A stretch of DNA of 64,000 nt, from contig NZ_FUWO01000006.1 in assembly GCF_900167405.1 (NCBI RefSeq), forward strand, positions 53,298 through 117,297. Reading direction: 5' to 3'. Each line of letters starts with the position of its first letter. The first letter of the stretch is position 1. The notes under the pieces were generated by a model. That model made no database searches. It saw nothing but the letters and a program-made list of their open reading frames with translations, and was not told the DNA's origin. The translations under genes were made by a program, and so were the position numbers. Source of the stretch: Globicatella sulfidifaciens DSM 15739 (GTDB taxonomy: Bacteria > Bacillota > Bacilli > Lactobacillales > Aerococcaceae). Below, piece after piece: positions 1-9,162 of this stretch.

Positions 1-1116
1 GATGGATTTACAGTTACCGCAAGTAATAGCCATACCCCATTTGCTGCCTTTGAAAATGAAGAACGCCAAATTTATGGTGTACAGTTCCACCCAGAAGTAC
101 GTCACAGTATCCATGGGAATGAAATGTTGCGTAATTTTGCCTTCAATATTTGTGAAGCTAAAGGTGACTGGTCAATGGAAAACTTCATTGAGATTGAAAT
201 TGCCAAAATTAGAGAACGTGTGGGGGACCGCAAAGTCTTACTAGGCTTATCTGGAGGCGTAGATTCCTCAGTTGTAGGTGTCTTATTACAAAAAGCCATT
301 GGCGATCAATTAACCTGTATCTTTGTTGATCATGGTTTATTACGTAAAGGCGAAGGCGACCAAGTAATGGAAGCTTTAGGTGGAAAATTTGGCTTAAATA
401 TTATTCGTGTTAATGCTAAAGAACGCTTCTTAAATAAATTAGCAGGCGTTAGCGACCCAGAACAAAAACGTAAAATTATCGGTAATGAATTTGTCTATGT
501 CTTTGATGACGAAGCGTCTAAATTACAAGGCGTGGACTTCTTAGCACAAGGAACGCTTTATACCGATATTATTGAATCAGGTACTAAAACCGCTCAAACG
601 ATTAAATCACACCACAATGTCGGTGGATTACCAGAAGACATGCAATTTGAATTAATCGAACCATTGAATACCTTATTCAAAGACGAAGTTCGTGCCTTAG
701 GGACAGCCTTAGGGATGCCAGACTCAATTGTATGGCGTCAACCATTCCCAGGACCCGGATTAGGAATCCGTGTCTTAGGTGAAATTACAGAAGATAAATT
801 AGAAATCGTGCGCGAATCAGATGCCATCTTACGTGAAGAAATCGCCAAAGCTGGCTTAGAACGCGATGTATGGCAATACTTTACTGTCTTACCAGGCATC
901 CGCAGTGTCGGCGTAATGGGCGATGGCAGAACTTATGATTACACAATTGGTATTCGTGCTGTCACCTCAATTGACGGTATGACTAGTGACTTTGCACGCA
1001 TCCCATGGGAAGTATTACAAGTAATCAGTGCCCGTATCGTCAATGAAGTAGGCCACGTCAACCGCGTAGTTTACGATATTACAAGTAAACCACCCGCTAC
1101 GATTGAATGGGAATAG
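1..1116 (+). CDS. guaA: GMP synthase (glutamine-hydrolysing), 5' end outside window
   Basis: GuaA makes GMP from XMP, ATP and glutamine in the cytosol. The window starts inside the gene, in frame 1. The first 45 codons or so are the end of the class I glutamine amidotransferase domain, with the catalytic His-Pro-Glu context in [11 protein letters not shown]. The ATP pyrophosphatase domain follows with its P-loop LSGGVDSS, and then the GMP synthase C-terminal dimerisation domain. The protein ends in KPPATIEWE, the usual GuaA tail. The internal ATG at 124 is not the true start. The last 24 bases are the integration core repeated later in the window. A stem-loop terminator follows at 1251. The open frame shows that integration kept the gene intact. 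Confidence 0.97.
   Translation, partial: DGFTVTASNSHTPFAAFENEERQIYGVQFHPEVRHSIHGNEMLRNFAFNICEAKGDWSMENFIEIEIAKIRERVGDRKVLLGLSGGVDSSVVGVLLQKAIGDQLTCIFVDHGLLRKGEGDQVMEALGGKFGLNIIRVNAKERFLNKLAGVSDPEQKRKIIGNEFVYVFDDEASKLQGVDFLAQGTLYTDIIESGTKTAQTIKSHHNVGGLPEDMQFELIEPLNTLFKDEVRALGTALGMPDSIVWRQPFPGPGLGIRVLGEITEDKLEIVRESDAILREEIAKAGLERDVWQYFTVLPGIRSVGVMGDGRTYDYTIGIRAVTSIDGMTSDFARIPWEVLQVISARIVNEVGHVNRVVYDITSKPPATIEWE
1093..1116 (+). repeat. guaA 3'-end attachment core (copy 1, chromosomal attL)
   Basis: These are the last 24 bases of guaA, encoding PATIEWE and the stop. Near-identical copies lie at 22232-22256 and 29079-29103, and a diverged one at 58902-58934. The guaA 3' end is an established integration site for IMEs and ICEs with tyrosine recombinases in streptococci. 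The integrase gene at 2.5 kb fits that picture. This copy is followed by sequence unlike that after the other three. Confidence 0.8.
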
Positions 1117-1250
1117 TAGCAAAATTTTCTAAAATGGCTTAATTACAAGCTATATAGAGAATGAAAAATGGCTGCTGGTACTCAAATGGTACTGGAAGTA
1201 AAAAAGAATAAACTAAATAATAGTTCCAAGTGGTTTACATTTGGGCAAAA

Positions 1251-1284
1251 AATAAGACCGTAGTTTTCAAGCTGCGGTCTTATT
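1251..1284 (+). terminator. Terminator-like hairpin after guaA
   Basis: AATAAGACCG pairs with CGGTCTTATT around a loop of about 14 bases. It lies 135 bases after the guaA stop, inside the inserted DNA. There is only a weak T tract, so termination strength is uncertain. Confidence 0.55.
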
Positions 1285-1343
1285 GTGTGTAATTCAAAGC
1301 ATATATTTTTAAGTGAAATTTGAGCAAATTAGGATTCATAAGA

Positions 1344-1529
1344 CTATTTCTTGTTTTCATTGTCTTTATTACTACTTCCAACTGCCGCCCCAACACCTGC
1401 ACCTATACACATTCCAATTGCTATCCATAATCCAATATTGCCTCTTGCTGCACCTATTGCAGCTCCAAATATTAATCCAAGAGATACACCCATTGCAATC
1501 TTGTTATCCTTATCTTTATCATTTTTCAT
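1344..1529 (-). CDS. Small glycine-zipper membrane protein
   Basis: This is a 61-residue protein. A charged, Lys/Asp-rich N-terminus (MKNDKDKDNK) is followed by a glycine- and alanine-rich hydrophobic core with GxxxG spacing, such as GLIFGAAIGAARGNIG and GAGVGAAVGS. The tail is charged. That is the form of a glycine-zipper membrane protein with one or two helices. A good ribosome site (AAGGAGG) precedes the ATG. It sits between guaA and the element repressor, on the opposite strand to guaA. Its function is unknown. It is probably cargo of the element inserted behind guaA. Confidence 0.65.
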   Translation of the reverse strand: MKNDKDKDNKIAMGVSLGLIFGAAIGAARGNIGLWIAIGMCIGAGVGAAVGSSNKDNENKK

Positions 1530-1610
1530 ATTAAAATCCTCCTTACTTATAGTATATGTTGTCTCCTCTAAATTTCGGTTTACTGAATAATAATCTTCTA
1601 TTCATTTGCA

Positions 1611-2054
1611 TTATTCTTTACTTCTCTTCAAAAATCTTGATTTTTTAGGGTAAGATAATTTCCAATCTTCAAATTCTTCGTCTGTTAATTCATCGTTGTA
1701 ATGTTTCTTCCTCATTTCATTCCATTCTATTAGAAAATTATTGAAGTCTACATCATTTGATAAGAGTCCAGTGATCTCTCCATCGCCTGTTGAAGGCCTA
1801 AACTTCATGTCTTTTTCATAATCAAAAATTATGTGCATTATTTCAAAAATAGAATTAGGTTCATGATCGATCAATGCTGATATATCGCAATCAAGCACTT
1901 CAGATATTTTTTGTAACTGCTCTTTACTTGGGGATCTATTTCCAAGTTCATAATTTCTTATGGCAGCATCTGTCAAACCAGACTTAATCGCAAGTTCTTT
2001 TTGAGTTAAGTTTCTCATAAGTCTTAACTTTTTTAATTTTTCTCCAGAAATCAA
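1611..2054 (-). CDS. XRE-family repressor of the integrated element
   Basis: The protein has 147 residues. Residues 5-60 form a Cro/cI-type helix-turn-helix with the usual pattern (LKKLRLMRNLTQKELAIKSG, then a conserved NYELGNRSPS turn). The rest is a charged C-terminal region with no peptidase motif that I recognise. It is transcribed away from the excisionase/integrase pair, with the divergent promoter region in between. This is the standard place for the repressor that holds an integrative element silent. The ribosome site is AAGGAGG. Its target is probably the near-palindromes between 2100 and 2240. Confidence 0.85.
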   Translation of the reverse strand: MISGEKLKKLRLMRNLTQKELAIKSGLTDAAIRNYELGNRSPSKEQLQKISEVLDCDISALIDHEPNSIFEIMHIIFDYEKDMKFRPSTGDGEITGLLSNDVDFNNFLIEWNEMRKKHYNDELTDEEFEDWKLSYPKKSRFLKRSKE

Positions 2055-2184
2055 ACTAACTCCTCCTTATCTCACAATAACTATAAATATTTTATCACAA
2101 AATGAACAAAAGCTCAACAAAACTGTTCTGTTATAAATGTCTGCAAGTATCTGAATATTTTAGAAAAAAATATATAGAAAAAAC

Positions 2185-2239
2185 TTGACAGAACAAATAT
2201 GAACTGTTATTATATATACATACCGTTCGATATTGAACG
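2185..2239 (+). promoter_or_regulatory. Divergent control region: sigma-A promoter and possible operator
   Basis: TTGACA at 2185-2190 and TATTAT at 2208-2213 are 17 bases apart, a near-consensus promoter reading toward the excisionase and integrase genes. Just downstream, CGTTC and GAACG form an inverted pair at 2224-2239. Related AACTGTT/GAACA words lie on both sides. They are good candidates for binding by the XRE repressor encoded upstream. Confidence 0.7.
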
Positions 2240-2316
2240 TAAATTGTAAGACATATAAATTAATGCTCGCCTTTTTTGAGGATGTAGAACCTTACAAACT
2301 ATAAAAGGAGGACATT

Positions 2317-2511
2317 ATGAAAGGTATTTTTATGAATGCAAGAGATGTACAAGAATTTCTTGATGTAAGTAGGACAACAGCATATCAGATAATAAACGAT
2401 ATGAATCAAGATCTACTTAAATTAGGCTATCGTGTGCAAAGAGGAAAGGTAAATAGAGAATACTTTATGGAAAAGTATTGCTATAAACCAACAAATACAA
2501 AGGAGGTTTAG
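2317..2511 (+). CDS. Excisionase-like HTH protein
   Basis: This 64-residue protein carries a small winged or helix-turn-helix motif (MNARDVQEFLDVSRTTAYQI) followed by a basic region. It sits directly before the integrase gene, with one base between its stop and the integrase start. Small proteins of this shape and position are recombination directionality factors or regulators that bias integrases toward excision. A strong AAGGAGG site lies before its ATG. A purely regulatory role is the main alternative. Confidence 0.75.
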   Translation: MKGIFMNARDVQEFLDVSRTTAYQIINDMNQDLLKLGYRVQRGKVNREYFMEKYCYKPTNTKEV

Positions 2512-2512
2512 A

Positions 2513-3613
2513 GTGCCAGCATTTAGAGATGAAAGTGGAAACAAGACTTGGTTTTGTAAATTTAATTACACCAACTGGAAAGGTGAAAAATTAACTAAGA
2601 AAAAACGCGGATTTTCAACAAAAAAAGAAGCATTAAAATGGGAACAAGAATTTTTAAATCAATATTCTGAATCAATTGAGATGAGCTTTAGGGAGTTTTT
2701 TGAACTTTACAAGAGGGATAGAAAACCAAGAATAAGAGAAAATACTTGGAGGACAAAAGAAGCAATTGTAAATCAAAAAATACTTCCATATATTGGTGAT
2801 TTAATGCTTAATGAGATTAATAATGTAACCATCATTCAATGGCAAAATGAGCTTATGAAGATTAAGGATAAGAATGGGAAGAACTACTCTCCTACTTATT
2901 TGAGAACTATTCATGCCCAGTTATCTAGTATCTTAAATCATGCTTGTAGGTACTACAATTTAAAAACTAATGTTGCTCGTGATGTCGGTTCTATGGGTGA
3001 AAAAGAAGCTGATGAAATGCTCTTTTGGACTCAAGACGAATACGAAAGATTTATAGAAGCTATAAAAGATAAACCTGAATCATTCTATGCTTTTGAACTT
3101 TTATATTGGTGTGGTCTTAGAATGGGAGAATTATTAGCCTTAACAAAAGAGAAATTTGATTTTGAAAGGCATACATTAAAAATTGATGAATCTTTACAAA
3201 GAATCGATGGGAAAAATGTAATAACTGCTCCTAAGACTAAAAAGAGTATAAGGACAGTAGTTATGCCTGAATTTTTAACTGAAGAGATTAAAGAATATAT
3301 AGACAGTTTTTATAAGTTAAAAGCAAAAGACTTAATATTTAATTTCTCTAAGAGCTACCTACACCATGAAATGGATAGAGGATCTAAGAAATCTCAAGTA
3401 AAAAGAATTCGAATACACGATTTAAGGCATTCACATGTTTCGCTTCTAATTGAATTAGGATTTTCAGCAACGGCAATAGCTGATAGGGTTGGACATGAAT
3501 CAATTGACATCACCTATAGGTATGCTCATCTCTTCCCTAGTAAGCAAAAAGAAATGGCTCTGTCTTTAACACAAGTGAGAAATAATAAGGCAAATGATTG
3601 GAAAGATGTTTAG
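2513..3613 (+). CDS. int: Tyrosine recombinase (integrase)
   Basis: This 366-residue phage-type integrase starts at GTG, chosen from the AGGAGG site seven bases upstream. It has an AP2-like arm-binding N-terminus (residues 1-50), a SAM-like core-binding domain (about 55-150) and a catalytic domain. The catalytic Arg is in CGLRMGEL, the HxxR box is HDLRHSH, and the His and nucleophilic Tyr are in GHESIDITYRYAH. It follows the excisionase-like gene and overlaps the next gene by 20 bases. It probably catalysed insertion at the guaA 3' end. It looks intact. Confidence 0.92.
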   Translation: MPAFRDESGNKTWFCKFNYTNWKGEKLTKKKRGFSTKKEALKWEQEFLNQYSESIEMSFREFFELYKRDRKPRIRENTWRTKEAIVNQKILPYIGDLMLNEINNVTIIQWQNELMKIKDKNGKNYSPTYLRTIHAQLSSILNHACRYYNLKTNVARDVGSMGEKEADEMLFWTQDEYERFIEAIKDKPESFYAFELLYWCGLRMGELLALTKEKFDFERHTLKIDESLQRIDGKNVITAPKTKKSIRTVVMPEFLTEEIKEYIDSFYKLKAKDLIFNFSKSYLHHEMDRGSKKSQVKRIRIHDLRHSHVSLLIELGFSATAIADRVGHESIDITYRYAHLFPSKQKEMALSLTQVRNNKANDWKDV

Positions 3614-3968
3614 AAGACATTCATTAGATGAAATTTCACAAAAAACTAGAAATAAAGAGAAAAATAGAAAAAGAAATCGCATTTTAAATTTTAGAGTATC
3701 TGAAGAAGAATATGACCTAATAAACAAAAAGATTGCAATAAGCGGACTTAAAAAACAAGATTATTTTCTACAAATGTTATTAAATCACGAGGTTAAGTTA
3801 GTAAGTGATTACAGACTTTCTGATAATATAGCCAAGGAGATATTTCAACTAGCAAAAGTTATTAAAAAGTTTGGAAAACTAAATGACGATGAAGTTGATA
3901 TTTTAATTTATATTTTAGAAATATATGAAGAAATCAAAAAAGAAAAAAGCCCCTACTACAAAAAGTAA
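3594..3968 (+). CDS. MobC-like ribbon-helix-helix protein
   Basis: The protein is 124 residues, very basic at the N-terminus. A central segment (ILNFRVSEEEYDLINKKIAI) resembles the ribbon-helix-helix DNA-binding motif of plasmid mobilization accessory proteins, followed by helices with coiled-coil character. The start overlaps the end of the integrase gene. In IMEs such proteins assist the relaxase at oriT. A regulatory role cannot be excluded, because a second and more typical MobC lies at 5905. Confidence 0.6.
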   Translation: MIGKMFRRHSLDEISQKTRNKEKNRKRNRILNFRVSEEEYDLINKKIAISGLKKQDYFLQMLLNHEVKLVSDYRLSDNIAKEIFQLAKVIKKFGKLNDDEVDILIYILEIYEEIKKEKSPYYKK

Positions 3969-3976
3969 AGGCATAC

Positions 3977-4024
3977 ACTCCTGTGAGAAGTGTTCTCTAG
4001 ACAAGTTCATTTTACCACAGGAGT
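3977..4024 (+). terminator. Stem-loop after the integrase operon
   Basis: ACTCCTGTG at 3977-3985 pairs perfectly with CACAGGAGT at 4016-4024 around a 30-base loop. It separates the int/mobC genes from the next translation unit. It could be a weak terminator or a DNA structure used in replication or transfer. Confidence 0.4.
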
Positions 4025-4051
4025 CTTATTTATACCAGACAGGAGGATAAA

Positions 4052-4129
4052 ATGGAAAACAAATATAAAACAAAAAAGAGATTAAATGGTTATAAAAAGA
4101 AAAGGAGTAAGCCTTATGACAGATTTTAA
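4052..4129 (+). CDS. 25-residue basic peptide overlapping the VapE gene
   Basis: An AGGAGG site seven bases before an ATG opens a 25-codon frame that is nearly all Lys, Arg and Tyr (MENKYKTKKR...). Its stop lies 12 bases inside the next gene. The arrangement suggests translational coupling to the replication protein, or a small nucleic-acid-binding peptide. No family is recognised. It may be only a coupling leader. Confidence 0.4.
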   Translation: MENKYKTKKRLNGYKKKRSKPYDRF

Positions 4130-5576
4130 ATTAAAATTCCCGGAAATAGATCAGACTTATGCCTTTTTAGATTTACAAACTACAGATAAGGGGATGGTTA
4201 GACAAATTACTGGGAATATTGTAACAGCGATTTTAAATCCCAAATATTGTCAAAACCAAAAAATCATTGATGGACAAATATTCTTTGATAAATTTACCAA
4301 TGAAATAAAATTCCAGGGGAAAATTATTGGAGAAAGAAATATAAAGGAAAATCAAATACGACTTTGGGATGATTCTTTAAATAATAGACTAGGCTTAGAG
4401 ATAGAAAAACATTTTGGAATTAATTATAACACCAACAAAATGTGGGAAGCTATTCGATTTGTAGCTCATCAATATGAAGTGAGTCCGCCAAAGCAATATC
4501 TTCAAAATTTAAAATGGAATGGAGATAAAAATGCCATTAGAAAACTTTTACCAAGGTATTTGGGAGCGGATGATACAGAACTTAACAATTGGATAATGGA
4601 ACATATGATATTAGGTATGATAAAAAGAATTTTCAATCCAGGATCTAAGTTTGATGAGATGATTGTTTTAGTTGGGGGACAAGGTATAGGCAAATCGACT
4701 TTTGCAAGATACTTGTCCATAACAGATGATTGGTTTTGTACAATTGAAAACATTCAAGGTAAGGATGCCGTCATGAACCTTATGGGTAAAACTGTCGTTG
4801 AAATTGAAGAATTTGTTGCTTTAAGAAATGCAAAATCGGCTAATGAAGCTAAATCTTTTTTATCAAAATTAAGCGATAGGATAAGAATACCCTACGAAAA
4901 ATATGCAACAGATGTGCCTAGGACATGTATATTCATAGGCACATTAAATGAAAGAACTTTTCTTAATGACCATACTGGAGAAAGAAGATATTTGCCTGTT
5001 GAATGTAACCCGAATCAAAGAATAAGGACTATATATCCAGATAAAAATCACAATGAAAAACTTTCAGACAAAGAATATATGTCACGCATAAGAGAAGATT
5101 TTAATCAGGCTCTAGCCTTGGGATATGAAATCTTTAAAAACAAGACTTATGCATGGACTATACCAAAAAATCTTTTAAAAGACTTGTATAAAGAACAAGA
5201 AAAGTTTAAATATCTAAACCCAGATGTGGAAGACATTAGGTATTTCTTAGAAGAATATAAGCCGAAAAGTGCAGATCCAAATATAACTTGTTTCAAAGAA
5301 CTAACCATGCAAGGCTACCAAATAAAATCAAAATCTTTTTCAGAGATTATGGATAATTATTTCCAAGACTGGATTCCAATTAGGTCATCAAAGACCCAGA
5401 GAATTTCACCAAGTGGAGTCTCAATTCCAGTAAAACTATATTATGAAAAGAAAACAGAAAACAAAAATGACTTTATAGAAGTTGATAAGAATTTGTTGCC
5501 AGAAGAATGGCAAAAAGAAAATCAATTAGAAATAGATACAGCAAAACAAGTGAAAGATACAAATGTAACTTTGTAA
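4116..5576 (+). CDS. VapE-family P-loop ATPase (replication initiation helper)
   Basis: The protein is 486 residues from the ATG at 4116, preferred over the upstream ATG at 4086 because AAAGGAG precedes it. The central region has the VapE/SF3-type ATPase core: Walker A GGQGIGKST near residue 190, a Walker B-like VVEIEEF, and the conserved GERRYLPVEC block. VapE proteins are found in phages, pathogenicity islands and IMEs and are linked to element replication. It lies between two MobC-like genes, as in IMEs where replication and mobilization genes are adjacent. The C-terminal 100 residues are charged and less conserved. Confidence 0.85.
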   Translation: MTDFKLKFPEIDQTYAFLDLQTTDKGMVRQITGNIVTAILNPKYCQNQKIIDGQIFFDKFTNEIKFQGKIIGERNIKENQIRLWDDSLNNRLGLEIEKHFGINYNTNKMWEAIRFVAHQYEVSPPKQYLQNLKWNGDKNAIRKLLPRYLGADDTELNNWIMEHMILGMIKRIFNPGSKFDEMIVLVGGQGIGKSTFARYLSITDDWFCTIENIQGKDAVMNLMGKTVVEIEEFVALRNAKSANEAKSFLSKLSDRIRIPYEKYATDVPRTCIFIGTLNERTFLNDHTGERRYLPVECNPNQRIRTIYPDKNHNEKLSDKEYMSRIREDFNQALALGYEIFKNKTYAWTIPKNLLKDLYKEQEKFKYLNPDVEDIRYFLEEYKPKSADPNITCFKELTMQGYQIKSKSFSEIMDNYFQDWIPIRSSKTQRISPSGVSIPVKLYYEKKTENKNDFIEVDKNLLPEEWQKENQLEIDTAKQVKDTNVTL

Positions 5577-5904
5577 CCTGTAACCAATCGTTATAAATCT
5601 TCTTAAATTAGGATTACATAAATTAATGGCTTGATAATAAGGGGTAAACACAGACTCTTAAAACAAGCTTGCCTAATTTTTGAAGTTTTTATTTTATAAG
5701 TTACAGTTACACTTATTAATTTCTATTTGGAAAATTATGGGGAATTAGATTAAAGACTTGTTATTAATAGCAAGCACAGTAAGTGAGTACCCACTTACGA
5801 AAAAATCAAAAAATCAATAGTTTTTAAGGCTATATAATTTTATGATTTTTACCTTGTTAGGGAGAACCCTAAGACCCCAAAAGATATAAGCAAAGGAGAA
5901 AATT
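5577..5904 (+). other. Intergenic region with oriT-like inverted repeat
   Basis: There is no gene in this 328-base stretch. Just before the mobC gene, GTAAGTG and CACTTAC form a perfect 7-base inverted repeat around six bases (about 5779-5798). IME origins of transfer usually lie immediately upstream of mobC and carry such repeats, so this is the best oriT candidate for the element. No nick site could be assigned. Confidence 0.4.
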
Positions 5905-6261
5905 ATGGATAATAGAACAAGAAAAAATCAACTTAAAATATATTTAACAGACGAAGAAAAAGAAATATTTGAAAAGAAAATGAAACTTGCAAATTGTAAA
6001 ACAATGTCCCACTTTCTTAGAAAATGTGTGTTGGAAAAAGAAATTTATATTGTAGATCTAGAACCATTTAGAGATCTCCAATGGTTACTTTCAAATGCAA
6101 CAAATAATATAAACCAGATTGCAAAAGCAACTAACACAACCGTTGTTATTTACAAGAAAGATATTGATTATATGAGAGAAAAAATAGAAAAATTATCAAG
6201 AGAAATATGGCAGATCCATTCCCTGCTTCTTAATAAATCAAAAGAAAGTTCTGGTGATTAG
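5905..6261 (+). CDS. mobC: MobC family mobilization protein
   Basis: The protein is 118 residues. It starts with a ribbon-helix-helix region (residues 8-45, including a SHFLRKCVL helix), then the segment NNINQIAKATN that is diagnostic for MobC, and a helical C-terminus. MobC binds oriT and helps the relaxase open the strands. The relaxase gene begins one base after its stop but is broken, so MobC here is probably without a partner. Ribosome site AAGGAG. Confidence 0.85.
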   Translation: MDNRTRKNQLKIYLTDEEKEIFEKKMKLANCKTMSHFLRKCVLEKEIYIVDLEPFRDLQWLLSNATNNINQIAKATNTTVVIYKKDIDYMREKIEKLSREIWQIHSLLLNKSKESSGD

Positions 6262-6262
6262 T

Positions 6263-6507
6263 ATGGCAATTACAAAAATACATCCTATAAAATCAACTCT
6301 AAATTTGGCAATAAATTATATAACTAAGAGTGAAAAACTGATGAAAAAATCTTGGTATCTTCATTCAAATGTCATCTATCTATTCCCTTCATTCAGTTTA
6401 TGAAAACTAGAGAAGATAATGATACTAAAGTTACAGTTCTGGCTAGACACTTAATCCAATCTTTTCTACCAGGAGAAGTTAATATTATAAAAGCTTATGA
6501 AAATTGA
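6263..6507 (+). pseudogene. Relaxase (MobA/MobP-type) N-terminal remnant
   Basis: The ATG directly after mobC opens MAITKIHPIKSTLNLAINYI, a typical relaxase N-terminus. The frame shifts within GAAAAACTGATG. In the other frame the next relaxase blocks can be read: TDEKILVSSF, then VLARHLIQSFLPGEV. Homology stops at 6507, before the metal-binding histidines and most of the protein. The gene therefore has a frameshift plus a large 3' deletion, and the element cannot mobilise itself. Confidence 0.8.
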
Positions 6508-6622
6508 ATGGGATTATGCAAAAAAAGAACACACTTATGTAAGAGTATTCTTTGAATAAAGAACAATTTTCTGATTTTGTTCAGTGTAGGAAAACTATGA
6601 AAATTATTATGGAAAAGAGGTG

Positions 6623-6652
6623 GAGAGGTAGTGTTATTTGGCTACCTCTCCA
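6623..6652. other. Perfect inverted repeat
   Basis: GGAGAGGTAG and CTACCTCTCC form a perfect 10-base stem around a 10-base loop. It lies between the relaxase remnant and the 3' side of the small minus-strand gene. There is no clear T tract on either strand. A bidirectional terminator or the scar of an insertion end are both possible. Confidence 0.4.
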
Positions 6653-6670
6653 GATGAACTATCAAAAAAT

Positions 6671-6850
6671 TTATTTTTCCAAAGCTTCATGTGAAAAATA
6701 TCTACCTGTACAAAATTCTCTCTTACGCTTCAATACAGAACCACTGATAATTTCATATTCATCTCTAGTTAAAGCTGAAATATTGTATATGTGATCCCCA
6801 TAATATATAATCGCTTCTTTATTCAGTTTAGAAAATAATTTATCTTTCAT
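6671..6850 (-). pseudogene. 4'-phosphopantetheinyl transferase N-terminal fragment
   Basis: The open frame encodes 59 residues and lies upstream of, and co-directional with, nothing obvious. Its second half, SALTRDEYEII followed by KRKREFCTGRYFSHEALEK, matches the N-terminal subdomain of EntD/Sfp-type phosphopantetheinyl transferases. There the RKxEF..GR..A..AL pattern precedes the CoA-binding region. The magnesium-binding and catalytic half is missing, since whole enzymes have about 220 residues. It is probably a remnant of antibiotic-biosynthesis or siderophore cargo. Confidence 0.55.
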
Positions 6851-6906
6851 TTACATCACTTATTATTAATAAATCTATTTCTTTTATACTAAGAGAGTAC
6901 CTTAGT

Positions 6907-9162
6907 TTAATAAATCTCCACAAACTTTATTAAATTCTTAGAAGTATAAGATTCTGTACATCTAATAAAATCTATTGGGTAACCCTGAAATAATAATTTC
7001 CCTCCAAGATTACCTCCTTTAGGACCCAGATCTATTATCCAATCTGCTTGACTTATTACTGATAAATTATGCTCTATAATTATTAACGTATTACCAACTC
7101 TTATCAAATCATGAACTAGGTCCATTAACTTATCAATATCTGCTTCATGAAGTCCTGTTGTTGGTTCATCTAGGATAATGATTCCATCTATTTTTTTATT
7201 AAGCATTTGAGCAATTTTTAATCTTTGAAGTTCTCCCCCTGAATAAGTATCTAAGGTCTGTCCAAGTTTAATATATGATAAATTTGATTTCATTAAGGAA
7301 TTTAAAACTAAACTTATTTTGGGATTATCAAAAAATATTTCTTTAGCATCTTTCACTGACAAATCAAATATCTCACTAATATCTTTATCCCTATATTTAT
7401 ACGAAAGAGTTTTATCATTAAATCCCTTACCACCACACTTTTCACACATGTGTTCAGAGTCTCCCAAATAAGCTAAATCAAGTTTTATCGTTCCTTTTCC
7501 CTTACATTCCGGGCAAGCACCTTCTCCTCTTACTGAAAAGAGATTTTTATTCACTTTATTTTCTCTTGCAAAGAGCTTCTTGATTTCATCATATATATTT
7601 AAATAAGTGATAATATTTGACCGACTTGATGCCTGTGGCAAACTCTGGTCTAAAACAATAGACTCTGGATATTTACTTGTAAAGATTTCTCTTATTAAGG
7701 TACTTTTACCTGAACCTGCAAGACCAGTTACAAGGGTTATCGCATTTTCAGGAATTTTCACCGATATATTCTTTATGTTATTTTTCGACACATTTTCTAA
7801 AGTATAATATCCTTTGAAATTTTTTCTACTCTTATTAATTTGATGATCTTTTGTAAATGCTTTAGCAGTTATAGTATTGGATTTTAATAAGTCTTTGTAA
7901 GAACCCTGAAAGGTAACCTTACCACCATCTGCTCCTGCGCCTTCTCCAAAATTTATAATTTCATCTGAGCATTTTATCATGTCTTGGTCATGATCGACAA
8001 ACAAAACAGAATTCCCTTTATCTTTTAGACTCTTAAAAATATTTGTTATTCCCTTAATATCTTCTGGATGAAGACCTACGCTTGGTTCATCAAAAATATA
8101 TAGAACATCTGATAGTGAGCTGTTAAGATATTTAACCATTTTTATTCTTTGAGATTCACCACCAGATAGGGTTTTTGTTCCTTGATTTACTTTTAAATAA
8201 TCTAAGCCAACAAGGAAAAGGCTGGTTAACTTTTCTTTCAATGCTTTTATAATCTCATTAACTTTATCTTCTTTAATGCCATCTATAAACTCATACAAAC
8301 TACGAATATCCATATTAGAACAGTCTGCAATGGACTTATCCTTTATCTTGGCACTTAAAACTTCATTGTTAAGTCTTGCTCCATGACATACTGGACAAGT
8401 CTTTGTTATTAAAATCCTTTTTAAATCTTCTTGATATTGAGGATCTTGAACATTGACAAAAGTCTCCATAATACGAGGAATAATTCCATAATACTTAGCT
8501 GTCTTATGCCAGTTCTTACTAGGATTTTTAGGCTTAATTTTTGGCGAATTTAAAAGCATGTCTAATTCTTTTTTAGTATAATCAGATAATTTTTTATCAT
8601 TATCAAAATAGCCTGATTCTGTATAACGGGTTAATCTCCATCCTCCATTTTGAAATGTAGGAAATTTTATGGCATTGTCATTTAAGGATTTATTAACATC
8701 AATTAATCTATTGATATCTATTTCTCTAATAATACCTAATCCTTGGCAATTTTTACACATTCCTTCAGGATTGTTAAAGGAATACTTCATAGAATATCCG
8801 ATGAAAGGTTTAGCAAGTCTTGAATAAAGTAATCTCAAGTCTGAATATATATCGGTAACTGTCCCAACTGTTGACCTTGAATTTCCACTAATCCTCCTTT
8901 GATCAATAACTAAAGAAACTGGAAGATTAGATATCGAATCAACATCTGGCTTTTTATATTTAGAAAGTAAGTTTTGAACATATGCGGAATATGTTTCATT
9001 CAATAGTCGTTGAGACTCTGCTGCAATCGTATCAAATACGAATGAAGATTTTCCTGAGCCAGAAACTCCAGTAACACCAACAATTCGATGCTTAGGAATT
9101 TTCATAGTAATATTTTTTAAGTTGTTCGTTCTAGCCTTTTCTACATAAATGAAATCATTCAT
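6907..9162 (-). CDS. UvrA-like (UvrA2 type) duplicated ABC ATPase
   Basis: The protein is 751 residues, against about 940 for housekeeping UvrA. It has two ABC modules, each with Walker A (GVSGSGKSS near residue 35, GLAGSGKST near 475) and signature (LSGGESQR, YSGGELQR). CxxC zinc pairs are visible in CKNCQGLG, CPVCHG, CPECKGKG and CEKCGGKG. The UvrB-interaction insert is short. Class II UvrA-like proteins, including DrrC-type, are tied to resistance to DNA-binding drugs rather than general repair. The start overlaps the MarR gene end by 8 bases, so the two are co-transcribed and probably induced together. Confidence 0.85.
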   Translation of the reverse strand: MNDFIYVEKARTNNLKNITMKIPKHRIVGVTGVSGSGKSSFVFDTIAAESQRLLNETYSAYVQNLLSKYKKPDVDSISNLPVSLVIDQRRISGNSRSTVGTVTDIYSDLRLLYSRLAKPFIGYSMKYSFNNPEGMCKNCQGLGIIREIDINRLIDVNKSLNDNAIKFPTFQNGGWRLTRYTESGYFDNDKKLSDYTKKELDMLLNSPKIKPKNPSKNWHKTAKYYGIIPRIMETFVNVQDPQYQEDLKRILITKTCPVCHGARLNNEVLSAKIKDKSIADCSNMDIRSLYEFIDGIKEDKVNEIIKALKEKLTSLFLVGLDYLKVNQGTKTLSGGESQRIKMVKYLNSSLSDVLYIFDEPSVGLHPEDIKGITNIFKSLKDKGNSVLFVDHDQDMIKCSDEIINFGEGAGADGGKVTFQGSYKDLLKSNTITAKAFTKDHQINKSRKNFKGYYTLENVSKNNIKNISVKIPENAITLVTGLAGSGKSTLIREIFTSKYPESIVLDQSLPQASSRSNIITYLNIYDEIKKLFARENKVNKNLFSVRGEGACPECKGKGTIKLDLAYLGDSEHMCEKCGGKGFNDKTLSYKYRDKDISEIFDLSVKDAKEIFFDNPKISLVLNSLMKSNLSYIKLGQTLDTYSGGELQRLKIAQMLNKKIDGIIILDEPTTGLHEADIDKLMDLVHDLIRVGNTLIIIEHNLSVISQADWIIDLGPKGGNLGGKLLFQGYPIDFIRCTESYTSKNLIKFVEIY

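Noticed and set aside
6497..6559. A further guaA-like core (ATTGAATGGGA) inside a short frame reading MKIEWDYAKKEH
   Set aside because: Only 11 bases match the guaA tail, the flanks do not, and no structured-element copy follows. A chance match is likely.
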